Part shown: in pieces, positions 21,301 through 31,091 of the stretch
Layout: each line of letters begins with the position of its first letter
Numbering within the stretch: the stretch's first letter is position 1
Assembly: GCF_034350045.1 (NCBI RefSeq)
Contig: NZ_CP133781.1
Location: forward strand, 1,704,001-1,768,000
DNA length: 64,000 nucleotides
Direction of reading: 5' to 3'
Source of the DNA: Pseudomonas sp. CCI4.2
Lineage (GTDB): Bacteria; Pseudomonadota; Gammaproteobacteria; Pseudomonadales; Pseudomonadaceae
Made by a program: the position numbers and the translations under genes
The notes under the pieces: generated by a model
Databases searched by the model: none
What the model was told of the DNA's origin: nothing
What the model saw: the letters and a program-made list of their open reading frames with translations, nothing else

Positions 21301-22365
21301 ATGGCACTTATCAGCATGCGCCAGATGTTGGACCACGCGGCCGAATTCGGCTACGGCGTCCCCGCCTTCAACGTCAACAACCTGGAACAGATGCGCGCCA
21401 TTATGGAAGCGGCTGACAAGACCAATTCCCCGGTGATCGTTCAGGCTTCGGCCGGCGCGCGTAAATACGCAGGCGCTCCGTTCCTGCGTCATTTGATCCT
21501 CGCGGCAATCGAAGAATTCCCGCACATCCCGGTGGTCATGCACCAGGACCACGGCACCAGCCCTGACATCTGCCAACGCTCCATCCAACTGGGCTTCAGC
21601 TCGGTAATGATGGACGGCTCACTGGCCGAAGACGGCAAGACCCCGACGGACTATGAGTACAACGTGCGCGTGACTCAGCAAACCGTGGCCATGGCTCACG
21701 CCTGTGGTGTTTCGGTTGAAGGCGAGTTGGGTTGCCTGGGTTCTCTGGAAACCGGCATGGCGGGCGAAGAAGACGGCGTTGGCGCAGAAGGCGTGCTTGA
21801 TCACAGCCAACTGCTGACCGACCCGGAAGAAGCGGCTGACTTCGTGAAGAAGACCCAGGTCGATGCCCTGGCCATCGCCATCGGTACCAGCCACGGCGCA
21901 TACAAGTTCACCAAACCGCCTACCGGCGACACCTTGGCGATTGATCGGATCAAGGCGATTCACGCGCGTATTCCGAACACTCACCTGGTCATGCACGGTT
22001 CGTCTTCAGTGCCGCAAGAGTGGCTGAAAATCATCAACGAATACGGCGGCGACATCAAAGAGACCTACGGCGTACCGGTTGAAGAAATCGTCGAAGGCAT
22101 CAAATACGGCGTGCGCAAGGTCAACATCGACACCGACCTGCGTTTGGCCTCCACCGGCGCGATCCGTCGTTTGATGGCCACCAACCCGAGCGAATTTGAC
22201 CCGCGTAAATTCTTCGGCGCGACCATCATTGCCATGCGCGACATCTGCATCGCCCGTTACGAAGCGTTCGGCACCGCTGGCAACGCCTCGAAAATCAAGC
22301 CCATCTCGCTGGAAAAGATGTACCAGCGTTACGCGGCTGGTGAGTTGAAGGCCAAGGTCAACTGA
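21301..22365 (+). CDS. fba: Fructose-bisphosphate aldolase, class II
   Basis: This 354-residue protein has the zinc-binding motif [15 protein letters not shown] and later [10 protein letters not shown] and the class II phosphate loop [15 protein letters not shown]. It cleaves fructose 1,6-bisphosphate in glycolysis and runs in reverse in gluconeogenesis. GGGAGAGAGACC precedes the ATG. An intrinsic terminator follows at 22,380. Confidence 0.97.
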   Translation: MALISMRQMLDHAAEFGYGVPAFNVNNLEQMRAIMEAADKTNSPVIVQASAGARKYAGAPFLRHLILAAIEEFPHIPVVMHQDHGTSPDICQRSIQLGFSSVMMDGSLAEDGKTPTDYEYNVRVTQQTVAMAHACGVSVEGELGCLGSLETGMAGEEDGVGAEGVLDHSQLLTDPEEAADFVKKTQVDALAIAIGTSHGAYKFTKPPTGDTLAIDRIKAIHARIPNTHLVMHGSSSVPQEWLKIINEYGGDIKETYGVPVEEIVEGIKYGVRKVNIDTDLRLASTGAIRRLMATNPSEFDPRKFFGATIIAMRDICIARYEAFGTAGNASKIKPISLEKMYQRYAAGELKAKVN

Positions 22366-22379
22366 GTTCTGGTTGATTG

Positions 22380-22410
22380 AAAAAAAACCCGCAGCGATGC
22401 GGGTTTTTTT
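22380..22410. terminator. Intrinsic terminator after fba
   Basis: The hairpin AAAAAAACCCGC-AGCGAT-GCGGGTTTTTTT lies 14 bases past the fba stop. It is nearly symmetric and could also stop the convergent carnitine operon. Confidence 0.92.
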
Positions 22411-22428
22411 ATGGCTCTTACAGGGCAA

Positions 22429-22899
22429 TTAAGCGGGAAGGGCGATGACCCGGCCGATCCAGATCGGCGTTGGCAAGTCCTTCTGTTCTTCGGCCATGGC
22501 GTGCAGGGTCTTGAGCGCTGATTCGCTGAAAGGCGCCGAACGTGGCCCCGCCAATTCCACGTGCAATAGCATTTGTTCGTTGGCGGCCAACGCATCGTCA
22601 CTGCCGGGTTTGTGCAGGCTGTGATAAAGGTGCACGCGCTTACGGTCGTGACCGACGATTTGCGTGCGGACTTCGACCTCTTCCCCGAGCTTTACCTCGT
22701 GCAGATAATTCAGATGGCACTCAAGCGTGAATAACGAGTGGCCGCTGTTTGCTCGGTTATCGCTGTCCAGACCCAAATGATCCATGAAGGCATCGGTGGC
22801 GTAGCTGAAGATCAACAGATAAAACGCATCACGCAGATGCCCGTTGTAATCGACCCAATCGGCGAGGATCGGGGTTTTGTAGGTGGTGAGTGTCGGCAT
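22429..22899 (-). CDS. cdhB: Betainyl-CoA thioesterase CdhB
   Basis: This 156-residue hotdog thioesterase has the motif WVDYNGHLRDAFY with Asp17 in the catalytic position. It is the last gene of a caiX-cdhC-cdhA-cdhB set matching the Pseudomonas aeruginosa carnitine operon, where the thioesterase releases glycine betaine from betainyl-CoA. The specific role is inferred from this context. A REP element separates it from cdhA. Confidence 0.85.
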   Translation of the reverse strand: MPTLTTYKTPILADWVDYNGHLRDAFYLLIFSYATDAFMDHLGLDSDNRANSGHSLFTLECHLNYLHEVKLGEEVEVRTQIVGHDRKRVHLYHSLHKPGSDDALAANEQMLLHVELAGPRSAPFSESALKTLHAMAEEQKDLPTPIWIGRVIALPA

Positions 22900-22934
22900 G
22901 GTTCAAATCCCATCAGTCTGGAACAGGACACAAA

Positions 22935-23018
22935 ACCTGTGGGAGCAGGCTTGCCTGCGACGGCTGACTCGATGGAGCCTGATCCACCGCCTTCGTCGGC
23001 AAGCCGACTCCCACAGGG
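22935..23018. repeat. REP-type palindrome, CTGTGGGAGCAGGC family
   Basis: The left arm begins ACCTGTGGGAGCAGGCTTGC and the right arm ends GGCAAGCCGACTCCCACAGG, so the two arms match imperfectly. It lies in the cdhA-cdhB gap inside the carnitine operon. Confidence 0.82.
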
Positions 23019-23053
23019 TTAGTGCAATGTCGGATGATTTATCCCGGTCTGCA

Positions 23054-24019
23054 TTAGTCGCTGAACGCCATCCCGTGCTTGGCTTTGGTGGCTTTCACCG
23101 CTTCTAGCACCGCCATTAGGCAATCATCGCGGTAGCGTTCAAGGGCTGCGATGCTGTGGTCGCCAAGCTGTTCGGTGGTGCCGTCGACCACATCGTCGAT
23201 CAGCTTGTCGGTCAGTTCCGGTGCGGGCAAATAGGTCCACGGCAGTTTCAACGCCGGACCGAATTGAGCCATGAAGTGCCGCATCCCTGCATCGCCGCCT
23301 GCGAGTGTGTAGGTCAGGAACGTACCCATGAACGACCAGCGCAGACCGGCTCCAAACCGGATTGCATCATCGATCTCGCCAGTGGTGGCGACGCCATCGT
23401 TAACCAGGTGCAAGGCTTCACGCCACAGCGCTTCCAATAAACGGTCGGCAATGAAGCCGGGCACTTCTTTGCGCACGTGCAGCGGGCGCATGCCCAAGGA
23501 TTTATAAACCGTGATGGCAGCTTGCACTGCTTCAGGCGACGTATGTTTGCCGCCGACTACTTCAACCAACGGTAGCAGGTAAACCGGGTTGAACGGATGA
23601 CCGACGACGCAGCGCTCGGGGTGAGTAGCGCCTTCGTAGAAATCGCTCGGCAGCAGGCCGGAGGTACTAGAGCCGATCAAGGCGTTGGGTTTGGCTGCGG
23701 CACTGATTTTGGCGTGCAGCTCAAGTTTCAGGTCCAGACGTTCAGGCGCGCTTTCTTGAATGAAGTCGGCATCACGAACGCACGCTTCGATGGTCGCGAC
23801 AAAGCGCAGACGGTCTTGCGAAGCGCCTTGTGCCAAGCCATTTTTCTCCAACGCGGGCCAGGCATTGGCCACGCGCTTACGCAATGCGGCTTCTGCGCCC
23901 GGCGCCGGGTCCCAAGCCACAACGTCCAAGCCGTGGGCCAATGCCCGGGAAACCCAGCCGCTGCCGATAACGCCACTGCCAAGGGCGGCAAAGGTTTTGA
24001 TGTCGGTGATAAAAGTCAT
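23054..24019 (-). CDS. cdhA: L-carnitine dehydrogenase CdhA
   Basis: From the ATG at 24,019 (CAGGA eight bases before) the product is 321 residues. It opens with an NAD-binding Rossmann fold ([21 protein letters not shown]) and has the 3-hydroxyacyl-CoA dehydrogenase-like catalytic stretch [16 protein letters not shown]. It oxidises L-carnitine to 3-dehydrocarnitine, the substrate of the next enzyme. The neighbours on both sides belong to the same pathway, which supports the name over a plain 3-hydroxybutyryl-CoA dehydrogenase. Confidence 0.92.
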   Translation of the reverse strand: MTFITDIKTFAALGSGVIGSGWVSRALAHGLDVVAWDPAPGAEAALRKRVANAWPALEKNGLAQGASQDRLRFVATIEACVRDADFIQESAPERLDLKLELHAKISAAAKPNALIGSSTSGLLPSDFYEGATHPERCVVGHPFNPVYLLPLVEVVGGKHTSPEAVQAAITVYKSLGMRPLHVRKEVPGFIADRLLEALWREALHLVNDGVATTGEIDDAIRFGAGLRWSFMGTFLTYTLAGGDAGMRHFMAQFGPALKLPWTYLPAPELTDKLIDDVVDGTTEQLGDHSIAALERYRDDCLMAVLEAVKATKAKHGMAFSD

Positions 24020-24065
24020 CGTCATGTTCCTGAAAGAATTCTGTATTCGAATGGTGAACATCCTG

Positions 24066-24155
24066 TGGGACCGAATTCATTCGGGAATCGGTTTTGCGGC
24101 ACTGAAGATGCTGAACGTGCCGACCTATTCGCGAATGAATTCGCTCCCGCAGTGG
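24066..24155. repeat. REP-like inverted repeat in the cdhC-cdhA gap
   Basis: Imperfect arms around GGGACCGAATTCATTCGGGA and TCGCGAATGAATTCGCTCCC lie in the 158-base gap between cdhC and cdhA. Its outer bases (CTGTGGGA, TCCCGCAG) resemble the other REP families. Confidence 0.65.
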
Positions 24156-24177
24156 GTCTGAGTCGTTATCGAAATAA

Positions 24178-25065
24178 TCAGCCGCGCTTGGTCAGGCCCA
24201 TTTTGACGCGGCCTTGCGCCGGGGTCATGACCCGGGCGCCCAGGCGGCTGAGGATTTCGGATGCGCGCTCAACCAATGCGCCGTTGCTGGCCAGTACGCC
24301 GCGATCCAACCAGATATTGTCTTCCAGGCCGACCCGTACGTTGCCGCCGAGCAACACCGCTTGGGCCGCCATCGGCATTTGCATGCGGCCAATCCCAAAG
24401 CCTGCCCACACGGCGTTTTCCGGCAAGTTATCGACCATGGCTTTCATGGTGGTGGTGTCGGCCGGTGCGCCCCATGGGATGCCTAGGCACAGCTGGAACA
24501 GCGGGTTATCCAGCAGACCTTCCTTGATCATCTGCTTGGCGAACCACAGGTGACCGGTGTCGAAAATTTCCAGCTCGGCTTTCACGCCCAGCTCTTGAAT
24601 GCGTTTGGCGCCAGCGCGTAATTGGGCTGGGGTGGAGACGTAAATCGTGTCGCCATCGCCGAAGTTAAGGGTGCCGCAATCGAGGGTGCAAATTTCCGGT
24701 AGCAGCGCTTCAACGTGCGCCAGACGGGCTAGGGGACCAATCAAATCGGTGTTCGGGCCAAACTCCATCGGGTTTTCGCCAGCGCCGATTTCCAGGTCGC
24801 CGCCCATGCCCGCCGTGAGGTTGACGATGATGTCGATGTCGGCTTCGCGAATGCGCTCCATCACTTCGCGGTACAGCGCTACGTCGCGGCTGAACTTGCC
24901 GGTTTCCGGGTCGCGCACATGGCAATGAACCACGGTTGCACCGGCTTTGGCGGCTTCAACTGCAGCGGCAGCGATTTGTTTCGGGGTGATCGGGACAAGG
25001 TGGCTTCTCCCGGTCGTGTCGCCAGCACCGGTGAGTGCGCAGGTGATGATGACGTCATGGTTCAT
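24178..25065 (-). CDS. cdhC: 3-dehydrocarnitine cleavage enzyme CdhC (BKACE)
   Basis: This 295-residue protein has the BKACE (beta-keto acid cleavage enzyme) landmarks: [13 protein letters not shown] at the N-terminus, zinc-binding [17 protein letters not shown], and [20 protein letters not shown] near the end. It transfers the betainyl group of 3-dehydrocarnitine to CoA from acetyl-CoA, giving betainyl-CoA and acetoacetate. Gene context (between caiX and cdhA) fixes the substrate more firmly than the family alone. Confidence 0.92.
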   Translation of the reverse strand: MNHDVIITCALTGAGDTTGRSHLVPITPKQIAAAAVEAAKAGATVVHCHVRDPETGKFSRDVALYREVMERIREADIDIIVNLTAGMGGDLEIGAGENPMEFGPNTDLIGPLARLAHVEALLPEICTLDCGTLNFGDGDTIYVSTPAQLRAGAKRIQELGVKAELEIFDTGHLWFAKQMIKEGLLDNPLFQLCLGIPWGAPADTTTMKAMVDNLPENAVWAGFGIGRMQMPMAAQAVLLGGNVRVGLEDNIWLDRGVLASNGALVERASEILSRLGARVMTPAQGRVKMGLTKRG

Positions 25066-25161
25066 CTGAGAGTTCCTTACAGGCGGTTTTAAAAGTTTGA
25101 GGATGTTATTGCCCGATCCGCAGCCACCAAGGCGGCTGCGGTTCGGTAAAACAGGATCAGA

Positions 25162-26109
25162 TCAAGGGTTGCTGGTCAGTTGCACATTGGCGGCAGCGTC
25201 TTTGCCGTCAAAAGTGGTCACCCCGGCGAGCCAGCGTTGCAGGTCTTGTGGGTGATCTTTGAGCCACTGTTTGGCCGACGCTGTGGCGTCTTTGTGGTCG
25301 AGTAGCGGTTGCATCATCCGGCTCTCGTCTTCGGCGGTGAACGTCAGATTAGTCAGCAGTTTGTTGACGTTCGGGCAGCGTTGGGCGTAGTCCGGCGCGG
25401 TCACGGTCCAGACCTTGGCTTCGCCTTCGTTCGGGCCTAATGCGTTTTCGCTACCGGTCAGGTAGGTCATCTTCTGGTTAACGTTCATTGGGTGCGGCGC
25501 CCAGCCGAAGAAGACAATAGCTTCGTTGCGGTTCACCGCGCGGGTGACCGCTGACAGCATTCCCGCTTCGCCTGATTCAACCAGCTGGAAGTCACCAAGC
25601 CCGAATTGGTTCTTGGCGATCATTTCCTTGATCTGGGTGTTGGCGCCTGAACCGGGCTCAATCCCGTAGATTTTTCCGCCCAGCTCTTTCTTGAATTTAG
25701 CGATGTCGGCGAAGGTTTTCAGGCCCTTGTCGGCCAAATAAGTCGGCACCGCCAATGTAGCGCGGGCGTCTTTAAGGCTCGGTGAAGGCAGTACGCGGAT
25801 TTGATTAGCTTTCACAAACGGGCTAATGGTCTGGTTCATTATCGGGTCCCAGTAGCCCAGGAACATGTCCAGACGCTGGTCGCGGATACCGGCAAAAATG
25901 ATTTGTTGTGAGGCGCTGGTCTGCTTGGTCTTGTAGCCCAGGCCGTCGAGCAACACTTGGGTCATGTTGCTGGTGGCCATGACGTCGGTCCAGTTAACCA
26001 CCCCAAGACGTACGTTTTGGCATTCGGGCGCATCTGCTGCAAGGGCACTGCCGGCGATGAAGGTGCTGCTAGTGAGCGCCAGCAAACAGGTGCTGATCAG
26101 TCGTTTCAT
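25162..26109 (-). CDS. caiX: Carnitine-binding periplasmic protein CaiX
   Basis: From the ATG at 26,109 the product is 315 residues with a signal peptide (MKRLISTCLLALTSSTFIAG, cleavage after SALAA). The mature part matches the OpuAC/ProX glycine-betaine-type binding proteins, with Trp-rich ligand segments such as FLGYWDPIMNQ and FFGWAPHPMN. As in P. aeruginosa it heads the carnitine operon and would deliver carnitine to the Cbc ABC transporter, which is encoded elsewhere. A 185-base divergent promoter region separates it from cdhR. Confidence 0.92.
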   Translation of the reverse strand: MKRLISTCLLALTSSTFIAGSALAADAPECQNVRLGVVNWTDVMATSNMTQVLLDGLGYKTKQTSASQQIIFAGIRDQRLDMFLGYWDPIMNQTISPFVKANQIRVLPSPSLKDARATLAVPTYLADKGLKTFADIAKFKKELGGKIYGIEPGSGANTQIKEMIAKNQFGLGDFQLVESGEAGMLSAVTRAVNRNEAIVFFGWAPHPMNVNQKMTYLTGSENALGPNEGEAKVWTVTAPDYAQRCPNVNKLLTNLTFTAEDESRMMQPLLDHKDATASAKQWLKDHPQDLQRWLAGVTTFDGKDAAANVQLTSNP

Positions 26110-26303
26110 TGTGGTTTTCCTCGGCAGATTGTTGTTATAGGGATGGCCCGGCGTCTTTGCGCGCAGTGAGGCCACGTTACGCAGCCATGGCCCCGCAAAA
26201 ACGCACAGCAGCGACTCACTCTTGCACAGCAGCGACCTGTCCTCTTGCTGTCCTGAGCCAACGGGCGTATGTGGTATTTACGCTGCCCCGATGAGTGCGC
26301 CCG
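26110..26303. promoter_or_regulatory. Divergent caiX/cdhR control region
   Basis: About 190 bases separate the divergent caiX and cdhR starts. Related regulators bind such regions, so a CdhR site is expected here, but no clear operator repeat is identified by eye. A CACAGCAGCGAC half repeat occurs twice (about 26,203 and 26,224) and is the only repeated element noticed. Confidence 0.5.
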
Positions 26304-27248
26304 ATGTCACAGGATTACTACTTTTTGCTCATGCCCGGATTCTCGATCATGGGCTTTGTTTCGGCCGTTGAACCGCTGCGGGTGGCCAATCGTTTTGGTG
26401 GCGAGTTGTACCGCTGGCATGTGCTGAGCATCGATGGCGGAGCGGTGATCGCAAGCAACGGCATGTCGGTCAACGCCGACGCTGCGCTTGAACCGCTGAA
26501 AAAGGGCGCAACGCTCTGGGTGGTCGCAGGGTTCGAACCGCTGCAGTGTTGTACGCCCGCGTTGGAACACTGGCTGCGCCGACTCGATCACGACGGCGTG
26601 AGTTTGGGCGCCATCGACACCGGCAGTTTTGTCCTGGCCCAAGCGGGGCTGCTTGACGGCCATCGCCTGACCCTGCATTGGGAGGCGTTGGACGCGTTCA
26701 AAGAATCGTATCCACAGCTGGTGGTGACTCAGGAATTGTTCGAAGTCGACCGGCGCCGCATTACTTCGGCGGGCGGCACAGCGTCCATCGACATGATGCT
26801 CGACCTCATTGGCCAAGCCCACGGGCCGGAGCTGGCGATCAAAGTGTCAGAACAATTCGTGCTCGGCCGCATTCGCCCGCGCAAAGACCACCAACGCATG
26901 CAGATCGCGACGCGCTTCGGCGTCAATAACAAGAAGCTGGTGCAGGTCATCGGTGAAATGGAAACTCACACTGAACCGCCGCTCAGCACCTTGCAGTTGG
27001 CCGAAGGGATTCAAGTCACCCGTCGGCAGTTGGAGCGGTTGTTCCGGCTGCATTTGAACGACACGCCAAGCAACTTCTACCTCGGCCTGCGCCTGGAAAA
27101 AGCCCGCCAACTGCTACGCCAGACCAACATGAGCGTGCTAGAAATCAGCATCGCCTGCGGCTTCGAATCGCCGTCTTATTTTACCCGCAGCTATAAAGGG
27201 CGGTTTGTAAGGTGTCCGCGAGAGGATCGGCAGCGGTTGAAGGCTTAG
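26304..27248 (+). CDS. cdhR: Carnitine operon regulator CdhR (GATase1-AraC)
   Basis: The 314-residue protein has an N-terminal DJ-1/PfpI-like domain (residues 1-190; FLLMPGFSIMGFVSAVEPLR, GAIDTGSFVLAQAGLL) and a C-terminal AraC helix-turn-helix (about 215-314; SPSYFTRSYKGRF). This domain pair is shared by GbdR, CdhR and ArgR-type regulators of pseudomonads. Divergence from caiX supports CdhR, an activator responding to carnitine. A GTG at 26,295 is an alternative start. Confidence 0.9.
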   Translation: MSQDYYFLLMPGFSIMGFVSAVEPLRVANRFGGELYRWHVLSIDGGAVIASNGMSVNADAALEPLKKGATLWVVAGFEPLQCCTPALEHWLRRLDHDGVSLGAIDTGSFVLAQAGLLDGHRLTLHWEALDAFKESYPQLVVTQELFEVDRRRITSAGGTASIDMMLDLIGQAHGPELAIKVSEQFVLGRIRPRKDHQRMQIATRFGVNNKKLVQVIGEMETHTEPPLSTLQLAEGIQVTRRQLERLFRLHLNDTPSNFYLGLRLEKARQLLRQTNMSVLEISIACGFESPSYFTRSYKGRFVRCPREDRQRLKA

Positions 27249-27372
27249 CGAAAAATTAGAAGCGGTTGGACAGCGATTTATAATCAATCACAGGTTTAAC
27301 TATAAATTACAGTCGTAAGATAATCGGATTTAGGCAGTGAACCCATCCATCGGCTTCAGGTTTCGTCGCCTC

Positions 27373-27396
27373 GCCTTATTTGCCTTATTTGCCTTA
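27373..27396. repeat. Short tandem repeat at the rfbD 3' end
   Basis: The unit GCCTTATTT occurs twice in a row and a third GCCTTA follows, running into the rfbD stop codon. It is small and likely of no consequence, but it puts a simple repeat at a gene end where slippage would only change the C-terminus. Confidence 0.6.
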
Positions 27397-28287
27397 GCGT
27401 TGGCCCGCTAAGCACTCCAGCATCGCGCCGTGCCAATCGGGCATCGATACCTGCCATTCACGCTGTAAAAGGCTGCAATCGAGGCGAGAGTTTTGGGGGC
27501 GCTGGGCGGGGGTTGGATACGCGCTAGTGGGAATCGGTTCCAGCGTTGCGCACGGTTTGCCTTGCGCGATTAACTGCTCGCCAATCGCTTGGGCAAACCC
27601 GAACCAAGACGTTTCGCCAGCCGCTGTCAGGTGATAGGTGCCCCAAGCGCCGGCGTTTCCATCACGCCAACGATCAATCAACAACCGTGTGCTGTGGGCG
27701 ATGGTGCCCGCCCAAGTCGGTGCACCGATCTGATCGGCCACAACGCGCAGCTCCGCACGCTCTTGCATCAGGCGTTGCATGGTCAGCAGGAAGTTACGTC
27801 CGTGCAGCGAATACACCCAGCTGGTGCGCAGGATCAGATGCTCACCACCGACGGCTGCGATGGCGCGCTCACCGACCAGCTTGCTTTTGCCGTAAACGCC
27901 CAGCGGATCGGGCACATCCTGTTCGGTATAGGGCGAGGCTTTTTTGCCGTCGAACACGTAGTCAGTGGAGTAGTGAATCAGCGGTATGCCGAGCTTTTTC
28001 GCTTCTTCAGCGAAAACGCCGGGGGCGGTGCCGTTGATGGCGAATGCCAGCTCCGGCTCGCTTTCAGCCTGATCGACTGCCGTATGGGCGGCGGCGTTAA
28101 TGATCAGGTCTGGACGCCAAGCGTTTACCTGCGCGCGGATGGTTTCGGGATGGCCCAAGTCCAACTGATCGCGACCCAAGATCCGCAATTCGCCAAGACC
28201 GGCGAGGCTTTTTTGCAATTCACTTGAGACTTGGCCGTGCTGACCACTGATTAGAATTCTTAACGGTTCTAACGAAGACGTATTCAT
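27394..28287 (-). CDS. rfbD: dTDP-4-dehydrorhamnose reductase
   Basis: The start at 28,287 overlaps the rfbC stop by four bases and gives 297 residues; a longer reading to 28,365 runs into rfbC. The N-terminus LRILISGQHGQVSSELQKSL is the RmlD NAD(P) fold with the usual GxxGQV, and the YxxxK pair is in YGKSKLVGERA. It makes dTDP-L-rhamnose, used for surface polysaccharide and rhamnolipid. It is last in rfbBACD. Confidence 0.93.
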   Translation of the reverse strand: MNTSSLEPLRILISGQHGQVSSELQKSLAGLGELRILGRDQLDLGHPETIRAQVNAWRPDLIINAAAHTAVDQAESEPELAFAINGTAPGVFAEEAKKLGIPLIHYSTDYVFDGKKASPYTEQDVPDPLGVYGKSKLVGERAIAAVGGEHLILRTSWVYSLHGRNFLLTMQRLMQERAELRVVADQIGAPTWAGTIAHSTRLLIDRWRDGNAGAWGTYHLTAAGETSWFGFAQAIGEQLIAQGKPCATLEPIPTSAYPTPAQRPQNSRLDCSLLQREWQVSMPDWHGAMLECLAGQR

Positions 28288-28829
28288 GGGAATACGTCCG
28301 CGTCTTTCAGGCTCTTGCCCAATTGATCCTTGGCCGACAAGGTTGGGGCGCTGGAGAGCTTCCAATCAATCCCTAAGTCAGGATCATCCCAACGGATACA
28401 CCGCTCGCTGCTCGGTTGGTAATAATCAGTGGTTTTGTAAAGGAACTCGGCGTGATCACTTAGCACCACAAACCCATGGGCAAAGCCTTCGGGAATCCAG
28501 AGCTGGCGGTTGTTCTCTGCTGAAAGCAGAACCGTCGCCCAGCGTCCGAAGTTAGGCGAGCTGCGGCGTATGTCCACTGCAACGTCGAGCACTTCCCCAG
28601 CAGTTACTCGCACCAGTTTTCCTTGGGTGTGCTCTAACTGATAGTGCAGCCCTCGCAGCACGCCTTTTTGCGAGCGTGAATGATTGTCCTGAACGAACTC
28701 GGCTTTTACACCCGTGTCTTCTTCGAACGCTCGTGCGTTGAAGCTTTCATAGAAAAAACCGCGCTCGTCACCAAATACCTTTGGTTCAAGAATCAGGACG
28801 CCGGGTAACTCAGTGGCGACTACATTCAT
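28284..28829 (-). CDS. rfbC: dTDP-4-dehydrorhamnose 3,5-epimerase
   Basis: This 181-residue cupin-fold protein has the RmlC hallmarks [31 protein letters not shown] (catalytic His) and [20 protein letters not shown]. It acts in the third step of dTDP-L-rhamnose synthesis. Four-base overlaps join it to rfbA upstream and rfbD downstream. Confidence 0.95.
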   Translation of the reverse strand: MNVVATELPGVLILEPKVFGDERGFFYESFNARAFEEDTGVKAEFVQDNHSRSQKGVLRGLHYQLEHTQGKLVRVTAGEVLDVAVDIRRSSPNFGRWATVLLSAENNRQLWIPEGFAHGFVVLSDHAEFLYKTTDYYQPSSERCIRWDDPDLGIDWKLSSAPTLSAKDQLGKSLKDADVFP

Positions 28830-29701
28830 TGCGGTTCCTCAGCAAGCTTGAACAAGTATTGGCCGTAGCCGGTTTTGCCAAAAGCGTCGGCACGTTCAAG
28901 CAAATGTTCGCGGTCTATCCAGCCGTTCTGGTAAGCAATTTCTTCCAGGCAGGCAACCTTGAGACCTTGGCGGTGCTCAATGGTTTGAACATATTGCGAG
29001 GCTTCCAGCAGGCTGTCATGGGTGCCGGTATCCAGCCACGCAAAGCCCCGGCCGAAACGCTTGACGCGCAAGTCGCCACGTTCGAGGTAAGCGTTGTTGA
29101 TGTCGGTGATTTCCAGCTCGCCGCGTGGCGACGGTTTTACCGCTTTGGCAATCTTGATGACGCTGTTGTCATAAAAATACAGACCCGTAACCGCGTAGGC
29201 GGATTTAGGGTGTTTCGGTTTCTCTTCGATGGACAGCGCGCGGCCCTGTTCATCGAAATCGACCACACCGAAACGCTCGGGATCTTTGACCCAATAACCG
29301 AAGACTGTCGCGCCTTCAGGGTGCTCGGCGGCGCTCTGCAATTGCTCGCTGAAATGCGCGCCGTGGAAGATATTGTCGCCCAAGATCAGGCAAACCGGAT
29401 CTGTGCCAATGAATTCTTCGCCGATCAAGAAGGCTTGGGCCAAGCCCTCAGGCTTAGGCTGTTCAGCGTAGTGAAAATGCACGCCAAACTGGCTGCCATC
29501 ACCCAGCAAGTTGCGATACTGCGGTAAGTCCGCCGGGGTAGAAATGACCAGAATTTCGCGGATGCCAGCCAGCATCAGCACCGAAATCGGATAATAGATC
29601 ATGGGTTTGTCATAAACCGGCAACAGCTGTTTGGATACGCCGAGGGTGATGGGGTGCAGGCGCGTGCCTGAACCTCCTGCCAGTACGATGCCCTTCATCA
29701 T
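28826..29701 (-). CDS. rfbA: Glucose-1-phosphate thymidylyltransferase
   Basis: This 291-residue protein has the nucleotidyltransferase signature [17 protein letters not shown] and the family segments [12 protein letters not shown] and [11 protein letters not shown]. It activates glucose 1-phosphate with dTTP as the first step to dTDP-L-rhamnose. The start overlaps the rfbB stop by four bases. Confidence 0.95.
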   Translation of the reverse strand: MMKGIVLAGGSGTRLHPITLGVSKQLLPVYDKPMIYYPISVLMLAGIREILVISTPADLPQYRNLLGDGSQFGVHFHYAEQPKPEGLAQAFLIGEEFIGTDPVCLILGDNIFHGAHFSEQLQSAAEHPEGATVFGYWVKDPERFGVVDFDEQGRALSIEEKPKHPKSAYAVTGLYFYDNSVIKIAKAVKPSPRGELEITDINNAYLERGDLRVKRFGRGFAWLDTGTHDSLLEASQYVQTIEHRQGLKVACLEEIAYQNGWIDREHLLERADAFGKTGYGQYLFKLAEEPQ

Positions 29702-30780
29702 GCGATTAGATCCTTGAGGTCAGTGAAGCCCAGTCGTTCACCTTGATAGCTGCCGTCTTGAACTCTGCGGCACCATTCTAGGTTATCCAAATACCATTGC
29801 ACGGTTTTACGCAGACCTGATTCGAAGCTTTCTTCCGGGGTCCAGCCTAGCTCGCGCTCAATCTTTCCGGCGTCGATGGCGTAGCGCATGTCGTGGCCCG
29901 GACGGTCGGTCACGTACGTGATCAAGTCAGCGAAATGGGCCACGCCAGCAGGGCGCTCCGGCGCGAGCTCTTCCAGCAGTGCGCAGATGCCACGCACCAC
30001 ATCGATATTTTTCTGCTCATTGTGACCACCAATGTTGTAGGTCTCGCCAACCGCACCTTCGGTCACCACTTTGAACAGTGCACGGGCGTGGTCTTCAACG
30101 AACAACCAGTCACGCACTTGCAGGCCATTGCCGTACACCGGCAGCGGTTTTCCGGCCAAGGCGTTGAGGATGACCAGTGGAATCAGCTTTTCTGGAAAAT
30201 GGAACGGGCCATAGTTGTTGGAGCAGTTGGTAATTACCACTGGCAAGCCATAGGTGCGGTGCCAGGCTCGAACCAAGTGGTCGGACGCCGCTTTACTGGC
30301 CGAATAGGGCGAGCTGGGTGCGTAGGGCGTGGTTTCGGTGAACAGATCGTCGACACCGTGCAGGTCGCCGTACACTTCATCGGTGGAAATATGATGGAAG
30401 CGAAACGCTGCACGTTCGGCTTCAGATAGTTTGCTCCAGTAAGACCGAGTGGCCTCAAGCAGGCTGTAGGTGCCGACGATGTTGGTCTGAATGAACTCCG
30501 ACGGACCATCAATAGAACGGTCGACGTGGGATTCAGCTGCCAAATGCATGATTGCATCCGGTTTAAAGCGATTCAGTACAGACAGCACTTTGACTTGGTC
30601 AATGATGTCGGCCTGAACGAATTCGTAGCGGGTGTTGGTAACGATGCTTTGCAGCGATTCAAGATTGCCCGCGTAGGTCAGCTTGTCAAAATTGAGCACG
30701 TCATGATCAGTGTTCTCGATGAGGTGTCGGATGAGGGCGGAGCCGATGAAGCCGGCGCCTCCGGTAACAAGTATCTTCAT
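29698..30780 (-). CDS. rfbB: dTDP-glucose 4,6-dehydratase
   Basis: This 360-residue short-chain dehydrogenase fold opens [20 protein letters not shown] and has the catalytic pattern [11 protein letters not shown] with YxxxK in [13 protein letters not shown]. It heads the rfbBACD operon, whose four genes overlap each other by four bases, so their products are made together. The gap upstream is shared with the divergent 31,092 gene. Confidence 0.95.
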   Translation of the reverse strand: MKILVTGGAGFIGSALIRHLIENTDHDVLNFDKLTYAGNLESLQSIVTNTRYEFVQADIIDQVKVLSVLNRFKPDAIMHLAAESHVDRSIDGPSEFIQTNIVGTYSLLEATRSYWSKLSEAERAAFRFHHISTDEVYGDLHGVDDLFTETTPYAPSSPYSASKAASDHLVRAWHRTYGLPVVITNCSNNYGPFHFPEKLIPLVILNALAGKPLPVYGNGLQVRDWLFVEDHARALFKVVTEGAVGETYNIGGHNEQKNIDVVRGICALLEELAPERPAGVAHFADLITYVTDRPGHDMRYAIDAGKIERELGWTPEESFESGLRKTVQWYLDNLEWCRRVQDGSYQGERLGFTDLKDLIA

Positions 30781-31091
30781 GGAATTGCCTTCTTCCTTGG
30801 GTAGACGTTAAGCGGATGAAACACAGCTTGTAGACAGCGGGCGGCGTGTGCAAGTGCGATTGATCGAGAAACGCGGGGAAAGTGATGAATATAAATGATG
30901 AGGGTGGGCAAATGCGTCATAAAACCGCCGCGTCACGGGCTGTTATTCCTAACATTCTGATTTATCTGGTATGAATTTTATATTCTTCTATCGTGCGCAT
31001 CGCCCAAGCATTGGGTCAAAAACCTCCCTCTTGCGCATTACCGCTTCAGCAGGCGATATAAGCAGCAAACAAAGCCCATGGATATTTCTGT
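30781..31091. other. Divergent intergenic region, no gene seen
   Basis: This 311-base gap lies between rfbB and the fusion gene at 31,092. It is AT-rich around 30,880-30,990 and presumably carries both promoters. No repeat or small gene is convincing. Confidence 0.5.
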
